DNA of 7,007 bases from Bryobacterales bacterium (GTDB lineage: Bacteria; Acidobacteriota; Terriglobia; Bryobacterales; Bryobacteraceae), in NCBI GenBank assembly GCA_003132865.1, contig PKYZ01000787.1, forward strand, positions 2,501 through 9,507. Reading direction: 5' to 3'. Within the stretch, counting starts at the first letter, position 1. Every line of letters starts with the position of its first letter. This document shows, piece after piece, positions 1 through 6,122 of the stretch. The position numbers and the translations under genes were made by a program. A model generated the notes under the pieces. The model did not search any database. It had not been told where the DNA came from and saw nothing but the letters and a program-made list of their open reading frames with translations.

Positions 1-231
1 GCTCATGGGAAACGCGCGAACCTTGTCCTCGACGAGCCTTCGCGAGAACGCCAGCGTTTCGGAAAACGGTGCGATGTCCGGACGCGGACCCCGCCGGCGG
101 TCTTCCGGCGCGGGCGTGTTCGAAATATTCTGCGGAACATCCTGCGCGATCAGATTGGCCGTTGCGCCGCAACCGGCGGCCAACGCGGCAAACTTGCGCC
201 GGCTGAGCGGCGATCCCGTTTCCCGACTCAT
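1..231 (-). CDS. Tat-exported protein, N-terminal part (cut by window edge)
   Basis: The first 77 residues of a minus-strand gene that continues beyond position 1. The start ATG is at 229-231, with a strong Shine-Dalgarno GGAGG at 237-241, five bases upstream. Residues 10-14 read SRRKF, a twin-arginine motif, followed by a short Ala/Gly-rich hydrophobic stretch (about 14-29) and a probable cleavage zone near residues 28-31. A Tat signal peptide implies export of a folded protein. After it comes a Pro/Arg-rich linker and then a segment ending KVRAFPMS. That ending resembles, from memory, the start of GH127/DUF1680 (beta-L-arabinofuranosidase-like) proteins of Acidobacteriota, but the fragment is too short to assign a function. 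The gene begins 28 bases after the stop of the upstream regulator copy on the same strand, so the two may be cotranscribed. Confidence 0.75.
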   Translation of the reverse strand, partial: MSRETGSPLSRRKFAALAAGCGATANLIAQDVPQNISNTPAPEDRRRGPRPDIAPFSETLAFSRRLVEDKVRAFPMS

Positions 232-259
232 ACTGTCCTCCATATTTTTCTTCTATCCC

Positions 260-1001
260 TCATCGCGCTCGCGTTCCGCCCGATCCGAAGGTACTGTGCA
301 TTACATCCAGGTGCTGCTCGGCGAACATGCGGAATGCGTTCGCGGAGATGGCCCTCACCGCTTCCTTATCTCTTCGTGCGATGGCGTTGGCGATGTCGAC
401 ATGCGCGTTCGCCGATGAAATCAGGTCGATTGGGCCGGAACCGAGCAGATGGCGGATGAACAGGAAAGCGAGCAGGGGCATCATCACTTGCGCGAGAACT
501 TTGGGCAGAAAGCTGTTGCCCGAGCCACTCCACAGCGTTTCGTGGAACACCTGGTCCCGGCTGTGAAACGCCTTCGCATCCCCCGACTGCGCGATTTCGA
601 CCATCTGACGGGCGATCCCGGCCAATCCCTCTGCCGCCTCGTCGGAGGCGTTCTCGATCGCCAGATCCACGGCCAGCGTTTCCAGTTCACCCCGAATCCG
701 CAGAATGTCCGCAAGCTCCTCGCGCGTGAACGTCGTGACGATACATCCGTGGTTGGTTTTGCGCGACACCAGTCCCTGATGTTCGAGCGCCACCAACGCC
801 TCGCGTACCGTGGGCTGTCCGACGCCAAGCTGGCGCGCCATCCGCGATTCGACGGATTCTGTCGCCCGGCCGTAGTTCGCCCGCCAAAATCAGGTTCCGC
901 AGAGTGTTTGCAATTTGATCGGCGAGGCCCGTCTTCGCCCCGAGTTTGCGCGACAGGGCTTCGATCGTGGAAACCATGTGGGGGCGTTGCTGGGCGTCCA
1001 T
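260..1001 (-). pseudogene. GntR/FCD transcriptional regulator, copy 1, one-base frameshift
   Basis: DNA-binding regulator of the GntR superfamily, FadR/FCD subgroup. Residues from the ATG at 999-1001 run through a winged-helix N-terminus (GELRPGDRI), then the frame breaks and resumes at ARQLGVGQPTVREALVALE in another frame. Alignment with copy 2 shows a single extra G at 854/855 (GACGGATT here, GACGATT in copy 2). Restoring it gives a protein of about 246 residues, normal for the family. The FCD part has the DQVFH metal-site pair (Asp and His) and a later His in AHVDIA. The start at 1001 is favoured because GGGGGAA lies 8-9 bases upstream; ATGs at 1016 and 1058 are alternatives with weaker sites. 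As read, the gene gives either a short N-terminal piece or, from the ATG at 839-841, a 193-residue protein that lacks the first part of the winged helix. It could be a sequencing error. Confidence 0.8.
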
Positions 1002-1074
1002 TGCCGGTTCCCCCATTTTGGAGTTCCCGAGACTCGCTCGCGGGTCCAATCTTGACATAGCCCGATAAAAATAG

Positions 1075-1080
1075 ATTATA
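1075..1080 (-). promoter_or_regulatory. Possible -10 box (TATAAT) for regulator copy 1
   Basis: The minus strand reads TATAAT here, in a locally AT-rich stretch (1060-1091) that contrasts with the GC-rich surroundings. No good -35 hexamer lies 16-18 bases upstream. A transcript starting near 1068 would include the ATGs at 1058, 1016 and 1001. Confidence 0.3.
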
Positions 1081-1084
1081 GGTC

Positions 1085-1125
1085 AACAATTGCTCGGTAG
1101 GGAGCGAGCCCGGAGCAGAATTGTT
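1085..1125. promoter_or_regulatory. Imperfect inverted repeat between the two regulators, possible operator
   Basis: The left arm AACAATTGCTC (1085-1095) matches the reverse complement of the right arm GAGCAGAATTGTT (1113-1125), apart from two extra bases in the right arm. It sits directly upstream of the possible -10 box of copy 1 and downstream of the copy 2 stop. GntR/FCD proteins bind short palindromes near their own promoters, so an autoregulatory operator is plausible. It could instead be a transcription-stopping hairpin after copy 2, but there is no T-tract on the minus strand. Confidence 0.35.
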
Positions 1126-1141
1126 ATCTGTGTCAATGTTT

Positions 1142-1861
1142 TCAGCAGCCTATGTCGGGACAGGACGATGGTGCTCCCGCCTCAGCCTGACTGTCAATGG
1201 CGCTCAGGTGCTGTTCGGCGAACATTCCCAGGGCCGCCTGGGCGATGCGCCGGGCATGCGCTTTGTCATGCGTGAGGATGCTCTCTGCGATATCGACGTG
1301 CACCAGCGCCGAGCGTACCAGATCGAACTGGCCGGCGCCGAGCACGGTGCGGATGAACAGGAAAGCCGGCAGGGGCATCATCACTTGCGCCAGGACCTTC
1401 GGAAGAAAGCTGTTTCCCGAACAACTCCAGAGCGCTTCATGGAAGACTTGGTCCCGTGCATGGAACGCCTTCGCATCGCCGGATCGCGCGATCTCCACCA
1501 TATCGCGGGCGATTGCCACGAGTTCGTGCACCATCTCATCGGAGGCGTTCTCGATGGCGAGATCCACGGCCAGCGTCTCCAGTTCACCTCGAATTCGCAG
1601 GATGTCGGCAATCTCCTGGCGGGTGAAAATGGTGACGAAGCAGCCGTGGTTTGCCTTGCGGGAGACCAGTCCCTGATGCTCCAGCGCCACCAGTTTCTCG
1701 CGAACGGTCGGCTGTCCGACACCAAGTTGGCGCGCCACGCGCGACTCGACGATTCTGTCGCCCGGCCGCAACTCGCCGCGCAGGATCAGGTTCCGGAGCG
1801 CGCCTGCGATTTCGTCCGAAAGCCCCGTCTCCGCCCCCAGTTTCCGCGAGAGCGCCGCCAT
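1142..1861 (-). CDS. GntR/FCD family transcriptional regulator, copy 2 (intact)
   Basis: A 239-residue regulator from the ATG at 1859-1861. Residues about 14-80 form the GntR winged helix (GELRPGDRIVESRVARQLGV, then QPTVREKLVALEHQGLVSRK). Residues about 85-220 are the all-helical FCD ligand-binding domain, with D137 and H141 in RDQVFH and H188 in VHVDIA as likely metal ligands. Proteins of this type usually repress a neighbouring catabolic operon and release DNA on binding a small acid or amino acid. The operon next door suggests hydroxyproline or a derived pyrroline as ligand (inference). The frame stays open further upstream to about 2125, but that stretch is antisense to the deaminase remnant. 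Similarity to copy 1 begins just upstream of the ATG (TTTCCACGAT), so the native first residues and promoter were probably lost. No clear Shine-Dalgarno precedes the ATG. Confidence 0.85.
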   Translation of the reverse strand: MAALSRKLGAETGLSDEIAGALRNLILRGELRPGDRIVESRVARQLGVGQPTVREKLVALEHQGLVSRKANHGCFVTIFTRQEIADILRIRGELETLAVDLAIENASDEMVHELVAIARDMVEIARSGDAKAFHARDQVFHEALWSCSGNSFLPKVLAQVMMPLPAFLFIRTVLGAGQFDLVRSALVHVDIAESILTHDKAHARRIAQAALGMFAEQHLSAIDSQAEAGAPSSCPDIGC

Positions 1862-1862
1862 C

Positions 1863-2168
1863 GTGGAAAGAACGCTAGCGCTGGTAGATGGACTTGCAGG
1901 TTTCTCCTTTGGCAGGGCGGGATTTGCGGGTGCTCGAAACAAGCTCGGATTCACGCCGGTGCTGCATTTGGACACCAGCCCAAAGCTGGTGCAATTCATT
2001 AAGCTCGCGGACGCGGCGGCGGGAACCGGCGCTGAGCACGTGCGCGCTCCGCGCCTGGCGATTGAAGGCGAGGAACGCCAACGCATTCTGACCATCGTCC
2101 ACGAAGTTCTGGCAACCCGGCCCAACTGTCCGAACGTGGGAGCGCCCGCCGTTCAGGAGGCGCATTGA
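1863..2168 (+). pseudogene. Dihydrodipicolinate synthase-family protein, C-terminal remnant (probable pyrroline-4-hydroxy-2-carboxylate deaminase)
   Basis: Only the last part of a DapA-superfamily (TIM-barrel, Schiff-base lyase) gene is left. Recognisable sequence begins near 1956 with VLHLDTSPKLVQFIKLADA, followed by [15 protein letters not shown] and ATRP, typical of the C-terminal helices of these enzymes. About 200 residues, including the catalytic lysine and tyrosine, are missing. The upstream part of the open frame (1863-1955) is not recognisable, and it abuts the start codon of the opposed regulator at 1861. In hydroxyproline clusters this family supplies the deaminase that turns pyrroline-4-hydroxy-2-carboxylate into 2-oxoglutarate semialdehyde. 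That role is inferred from the neighbours. The stop TGA at 2166-2168 overlaps the TTG start of the next gene, so they were once one operon. Without its N-terminal barrel the product cannot be active. Confidence 0.65.
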
Positions 2169-2188
2169 CGGCAGGAAGCGCCGGATTG
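2155..2188 (+). promoter_or_regulatory. Two alternative ribosome-binding site/TTG start pairs for the racemase gene
   Basis: AGGAGG at 2155-2160 lies four bases before TTG 2165 (overlapping the previous stop as TTGA). AGGAAG at 2173-2178 lies seven bases before a second in-frame TTG at 2186. The first site is stronger in sequence but closely spaced. The second is better spaced and gives a protein beginning a few residues before the conserved [12 protein letters not shown]. No ATG or GTG is available at a suitable place. Confidence 0.5.
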
Positions 2189-3126
2189 ACCAGGGCGCAG
2201 GTCGTCGATTCGCACACCGGCGGCGAGCCGACGCGCATTGTGGTGGCGGGCGGTCCGGATCTCGGCGGCGGCTCCATGGCCGAACGCTTGGAGCGCTTCC
2301 GTAGCGATCACGACGATTTCCGCTCGGCAGTGGTTGGCGAGCCGCGCGGAAGCGACGTCATGGTGGGCGCGTTGCTTTGCGAGCCGGAGGATCCCTCCTG
2401 CGCCGCGGGCGTCATCTTCTTCAATAACGTCGGCTATCTGGGGATGTGTGGCCACGGCAGCATCGGATTAATGGCGACGCTCGCGCATCTCGGCCGCATC
2501 GGCCCAGGCGAGCATCGCATCGAGACGCCGGTCGGAACTATCGGCGCGCGTCTGAACCCCGACGGCTCGGCGACCATCGGCAATGTGCGCAGCTATCGCT
2601 CCATCCATGGTTTGGCGCTCGAAGTGGAAGGCCTCGGGACCATTCAAGCCGACGTGGCGTGGGGAGGAAACTGGTTCTTCCTTACCGCGGATCACGGCCA
2701 GGAGATTGAACTGCGCAACTGCGCCCGTCTCACTGAAGTCGCCTGGCGCATCCGGCACGCGCTCCAGCGCAATGGCATCACGGGAGCGGACGGCCACGAG
2801 ATCGACCACATCGAACTGTTCGGTCCGTCGCGGATGGCTGGCGCGAACAGCAAGAACTTCGTACTGTGCCCCGGAGGCGCATACGACCGTTCTCCCTGCG
2901 GCACCGGACCAGCGCGAAAATCGCCTGTCTCGCCGCCGACGGCAAGCTGCAGGAAGGCGAACTCTGGCGGCAAGAGAGCATCGTCGGCAGCCTGTTCGTG
3001 GGCAGCTTCCGTGCCGCGGAGGGCGGCGGCGTTCTGCCGTCTGTCACCGGCCACGCCTACGTGAACTCCGAAGCAGCCCTCGTCTTCGATCCACGCGACC
3101 CCTTCCGAATGGGAATCCGCGGATGA
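2165..3126 (+). pseudogene. Proline racemase-family 4-hydroxyproline 2-epimerase, one-base frameshift
   Basis: Cytoplasmic cofactor-independent epimerase. It would convert trans-4-hydroxy-L-proline to cis-4-hydroxy-D-proline, the first step of the pathway. The N-terminal signature [12 protein letters not shown] is at residues 13-24. The first catalytic cysteine is C95 in MCGHGSIG and the second is C245 in DRSPCGTG. Two cysteines argue for a racemase/epimerase rather than the trans-3-hydroxyproline dehydratase, which has Thr at the second site. After GGCACCGGA (2900-2908) one base is missing: the family motif should read CGTGTSAK, and the continuation [19 protein letters not shown] appears in the frame of 2866-3126. 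Restored length is about 320 residues, normal for the family. The true stop (TGA 3124-3126) overlaps the next ATG by four bases. Read literally, translation ends near 3064 with a nonsense tail. Epimerase versus proline racemase is decided by context, not by residues. Confidence 0.85.
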
Positions 3127-4229
3127 AAACCCGGCCGCCCGACGTCGTCGTGTTGGGGGCGGGCGTGGTGGGTGCGGCGTGCGCCTGGGCGCTCGCGCGC
3201 GAGGGTGTACGAGTGCTGGTGCTCGAGAGCGGCGTGGTGGGCGGCGGCGCCACGGCGGCGGGCATGGGGCACATCGTGGTGATGGACGACTCCGGCGCCG
3301 AGTTTGCGCTTACGCACTATTCGCGCAACCAGTGGCTGCAACTCGGGCCTGAACTCCCTCCCGAAGGCGAGTTCCGGCGCTGCGGGACGATCTGGGTGGC
3401 CACGGACGAGGAAGAGTTCCTAGCGGTGCGGCGCAAGCACGAATGGTACTCGCAACACGGCGTTTGTACGGAAATCCTGGATTCCGCCGCGCTGCGCGAA
3501 GCCGAGCCGAACCTGCGGAGCGGTCTGGCCGGAGGCCTGCTGGTTCCCGACGACGCCGTCGTCTACGCGCCCGCCATTGTGCCCTGGCTTCTGCGACGCG
3601 CCGCGGAATCGGTCGAGTTGCGGTTGTGCGCGCCCATAACGGAAGTAAGCCCGGGAAGCGTAAGGTTGGCCGATGGCGAGCGCATTGACGCCGGAGAAGT
3701 TGTCTGCGCGCTCGGATGCGGCGCCGCGCGGATCTTCCCCGGAGTGGGCGTGCGGCCGCGCAAGGGACATCTGGCGATCACGGACCGCTATCCGGGATTC
3801 GTGCGCCATCAGGTCGTCGAACTCGGATATATGAAGAGCGCACACCAGGCGTCGCTGGAATCAGTCGCCTTCAACGCGCAGCCGCGGGCCACGGGCCAGG
3901 TGCTGCTCGGCTCTTCGCGCCAGTTCGGGGACGAGACATCGGGCGTCGATTGGGCGCTGCTCGCACGCATGATCCGGCATGCCGCGCTGTTCATGCCGGC
4001 TCTCGATCGGCTTTCCGTGATCCGCGTCTGGACCGGATTCCGCGCCGCCACTGAAGACAAGCTGCCGTTGATCGGACCGTACGAGGCGGTGGATCGCGTG
4101 ACGCTCGCCACTGGTCACGAAGGACTGGGCATCACCACCGCGCTTGCCACCGCGGAGTTGGTCGCGGCGCAGATCGCCGGCCGTGCGCCGGCCATTCCGC
4201 CGGAACATCCCGCACCGGAGTGCGCGCGC
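3123..4229 (+). CDS. FAD-dependent DAO-family oxidase, D-hydroxyproline dehydrogenase subunit (HcnC-like)
   Basis: Glycine-oxidase/D-amino-acid-oxidase-type flavoprotein of about 369 residues, starting at the ATG that overlaps the preceding stop (ATGA). Residues 8-31 form the Rossmann FAD motif (VVVLGAGVVGAACAWALARE). Then come GGGATAAGMGHIVVMDD, typical of the HcnC branch, and a C-terminal FAD segment with TEDKLPLIGPY and TGHEGLGITTALATAE. In hydroxyproline degraders this protein acts with a small [2Fe-2S] protein and a large FAD protein to oxidise cis-4-hydroxy-D-proline to pyrroline-4-hydroxy-2-carboxylate. It has no stop of its own: the frame passes straight into the iron-sulfur protein at M370 (ATG 4230-4232). 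A TGA that would end an ordinary separate gene is present one frame away at 4235-4237. The apparent fusion may therefore be natural or may come from a lost base near 4219-4225. Confidence 0.85.
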
Positions 4230-4482
4230 ATGGCTGAGAGCATCGATATTGTGGTGAACGGCAGACTTGTGCGCGTCGCGGCCGGGACATCCGCCGCGGC
4301 GGCGCTTCTGGTCGCGGGTTTCACGGCGACGCGGACCTCGGTGACGGGCGAGCCGCGCGGACCGCTTTGCGGCATGGGAATCTGTTTCGAATGCCGCGCG
4401 AGCATTGATGGCCACGAGCATGTCCGCACCTGTCAGGTAGTTTGCCGCCCGGGGAATGGAGATTATCACCGATGCCGGCTGA
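4230..4482 (+). pseudogene. Small [2Fe-2S] ferredoxin-like subunit (HcnA-like), in frame with preceding oxidase, frameshifted tail
   Basis: Plant-type [2Fe-2S] domain of about 83 residues when restored. Counting from the internal ATG at 4230, the cluster ligands are C47, C52, C55 (PLCGMGICFEC) and C68 (VRTC), so all four are present. The fold starts IDIVVNGRLVRVAAG. It would pass electrons between the two FAD subunits of D-hydroxyproline dehydrogenase. Near 4449-4456 (CCCGGGGAATG) one extra base shifts the frame. Removing it gives the family-like ending VCRPGMEIITDAG and a stop at 4480-4482, which overlaps the next gene by 11 bases. As read, the frame instead continues to a stop at 4500-4502 with an unrelated tail. 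All ligands precede the shift, so the domain may still fold. The unshifted frame is continuous with the upstream oxidase. Confidence 0.75.
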
Positions 4483-5764
4483 GGAACACTGTTCGATCCT
4501 GATCGCCGGTGCCGGACCGGCCGGCATCGCCGCGGCTTGCGCAGCCGCCGGGAGCGGGGCGTCCGTGGTACTGCTCGATGACAATCCCGCACTTGGCGGC
4601 CAGATCTGGCGAGGCGAGGAGAAGACGCCGGGCGGCAGCAAAAGGGACTGGATGGTTCGGCTGTCCCGCTCCGGAGCGCGCGTGTATACGGCAACGCGCG
4701 CCATCGCACCCATCGGCCCCGGCCTGCTGCTGGCCGAGCGCGATTGCGAGCCGCTGTTGATCCACTATGGAAAGCTCATCCTGGCCACCGGCGCCCGCGA
4801 ACTGTTTCTTCCGTTTCCCGGCTGGACGCTGCCCGGCGTGACAGGGGCGGGCGGTCTCCAGGCGCTGGTGCATGGCGGATTTCCGATCGCGGGCAAGCGC
4901 GTGGTACTGGCCGGGTCGGGGCCTCTGCTGCTCGCCATCGCCTCGCACCTGCGTGCGTGCGGCGCACTCGTGGGGGCCGTCGCCGAGCAGGCGCCCTTCT
5001 CGCGGCTGGCGCGATTTGCCGCGACGCTCGCGGGAAGCCCACGAAAGCTCGCGCAGGCGGCGCGCCTCCAATGGTCTCTGCGCGGTGTTCCCATTCTCAC
5101 GAGGGCGTGGCCCATCGCGGCCGAGGGCGGTAGCGCGGTGTCGAGTGTGCTGCTGCGATCCCCACAGGGAACGCAGCGTTTCGTCTGCGATTATCTGGCC
5201 TGCGGATTCGGCCTGGTGCCCAATGTCGAGCTGGCTGCCCTCGCTGGCTGCGAAATTCGCGACGGCTTCGTGAAGGTGGACGAATGGCAGCGCACGTCGA
5301 TCGCGAACATCTTTTGCGGGGGGGAGCCGACGGGCATCGGCGGCCTGGAGCGCAGCCTGGTGGAGGGACAAGTGGCGGGCCATGCAGCCGCCGGCGCCAC
5401 CGCCCGCGCGTACTCGCTGTTCCGGAAACGCCGGGCGCTCGACCGCTTCTCCGAGCATTTGGCCGCGTGTTTCGCCCTGGACGAAGAGCTGCGGAGCATG
5501 CCGCGCGAGGACACGATGGTCTGCCGCTGCGAGGACGTGTGCTTTGGCGCCACCGCGCGTCGCAGCGACGGGCGCGATGCAAAGCTGCAAACGCGCTGCG
5601 GCATGGATGAGGCCATTGAAGCGGGTGCGCTCCTTACCTTCGGGAGTTTTGGGACCTGTAGATTTCTTCGCATTGCGCCGGTTGGCACGTATCTGATTGA
5701 TAGTATACATAGTTACCTTTTCTACCGAGCGGAGCCAATTTGGGGCGGACGCAAAGCAATTTAG
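4472..5764 (+). pseudogene. Large FAD/NAD(P)-type subunit of D-hydroxyproline dehydrogenase (HcnB-like), C-terminus replaced
   Basis: Pyridine-nucleotide-disulfide-reductase-like flavoprotein. The start is ATG 4472, with GGAG at 4458-4461 ten bases upstream. Residues 9-21 carry the FAD motif (ILIAGAGPAGIAA), followed by ALGGQIW, the LILATGAREL motif, PGVTGAGGLQALV and a second nucleotide-binding turn, VVLAGSGPLLLAI. Near the end, VCRCEDV provides the first cysteine pair of the BFD-like iron-sulfur domain, and KLQTRCGM the next cysteine. Family members continue with GPCQGR and another cysteine, and about 50-80 more residues. Here the sequence changes abruptly after the ATG codon at 5603-5605. 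The remaining 52 residues to the stop at 5762-5764 are the antisense reading of another element. The cluster site is therefore incomplete, and activity of the complex is doubtful. Confidence 0.8.
5600..5710 (-). pseudogene. N-terminal fragment of an STGPKTPEGK-type hypothetical protein
   Basis: Starting at ATG 5708-5710 on the minus strand, about 37 codons read as the N-terminus of a family recalled as common and multicopy in Acidobacteriota and Planctomycetes. Its core is ANRRNAKKSTGPKTPEGKER, followed by RFNGL. Function is unknown; copies often lie near mobile or rearranged DNA. AAGG at 5716-5719 could serve as ribosome-binding site. Beyond about 5605 the frame stays open but is merely antisense to the HcnB-like gene, so the rest of the protein (usually 100-200 residues or more) is missing. 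The join lies within the truncated 3' end of the HcnB-like gene, so one event probably broke both. Confidence 0.6.
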
Positions 5765-5765
5765 C

Positions 5766-5795
5766 CACAGATGAACACAGATAAACGCAGATAAG
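5766..5795. repeat. Three tandem 10-bp units, CACAGATGAA-type dispersed repeat
   Basis: The units are CACAGATGAA (5766-5775), CACAGATAAA (5776-5785) and CGCAGATAAG (5786-5795). This short motif, often preceded by AGCC as here, is recalled as a dispersed intergenic repeat in Acidobacteriota, Planctomycetes and Verrucomicrobia. On the minus strand it yields the familiar spurious peptide LRLSVFICG. It lies between the broken HcnB-like gene and the IS debris. Its biological role is not known to me. Confidence 0.6.
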
Positions 5796-6108
5796 ACCGG
5801 TTGATCTCGGTGGTCTGCGCCGCTTTACCAAAGTGGCGGGTAGGTTGAGTCGCCCGGCTTAAGTCTAGCGCGGCGGATGGGCGGAAACGGTATACCGATT
5901 CGGCGGGGCTGGTTGGAAGTGGTTTGCTTGGAGGGGGTTGCGGCGCGGAAAAAAAGCTGGCGAAGCGTGTGAACGGTTCCTTGGGAAATGGGGATTTTGC
6001 GAGGGGGGTGCGTAGGGTGTTGGCGGCATGGGATTTAGCTCGTCCGCGCTGGTCTTCGGTCCCGCCGCGCGGAATCGCCGGCGCAACCCGCCAATGTACC
6101 CGCCGGTT
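5796..6108. other. Non-coding G-rich spacer
   Basis: I find no convincing gene here. The minus frame is open through the region, but only as a proline/serine-rich, low-complexity read-through of the transposase fragment. The plus strand is strongly G-rich with A runs (a run of seven A at 5950-5956 and six G at 6003-6008). A perfect 10-bp palindrome, CGGTATACCG, lies at 5888-5897. Nothing resembles a tRNA, promoter pair or terminator. Confidence 0.5.
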
Positions 6109-6109
6109 G

Positions 6110-6122
6110 GGTAGTGTATCAG
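6110..6122. repeat. Possible terminal repeat of the IS1-like element
   Basis: GGTAGTGTATCAG overlaps the stop codon of the restored transposase frame (6119-6121). IS1-like elements often end close to the transposase stop with GGT-initiated repeats of this look. The partner end would lie in the lost 5' half of the element, so the assignment cannot be tested within the window. Confidence 0.25.

Noticed and set aside
449..1060. A 203-codon plus-strand frame opposite regulator copy 1
   Set aside because: It mirrors a similar antisense frame opposite copy 2 (1121-2002). Both follow from the codon pattern of the real minus-strand genes.
1862..2125. An N-terminal extension of regulator copy 2 by 88 residues
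   Set aside because: The extension is antisense to the recognisable deaminase remnant and has no counterpart in copy 1 or in the GntR family.
2583..3122. An open frame upstream of, and in frame with, the DAO oxidase, which would add 180 residues
   Set aside because: It overlaps the epimerase in another frame and has no family character. The ATG at 3123, next to the epimerase stop and followed at once by the FAD motif, is the natural start.
4466..5710. A 414-codon open minus-strand frame antisense to the HcnB-like gene
   Set aside because: Only its first 37 or so residues look like a real protein family. The remainder is the reverse reading of a well-recognised flavoprotein gene and is Arg/Ala/Gly-rich, as antisense frames in GC-rich DNA usually are.
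5766..5795. A CRISPR-like repeat array
   Set aside because: Units are only 10 bp, contiguous and without spacers, and no cas genes are near.
5761..6118. A C-terminal extension of the transposase reading frame
   Set aside because: The family-like tail and stop lie in another frame at 6119-6175. The read-through part is proline/serine-rich, and its last residues come from the dispersed CACAGAT repeat.
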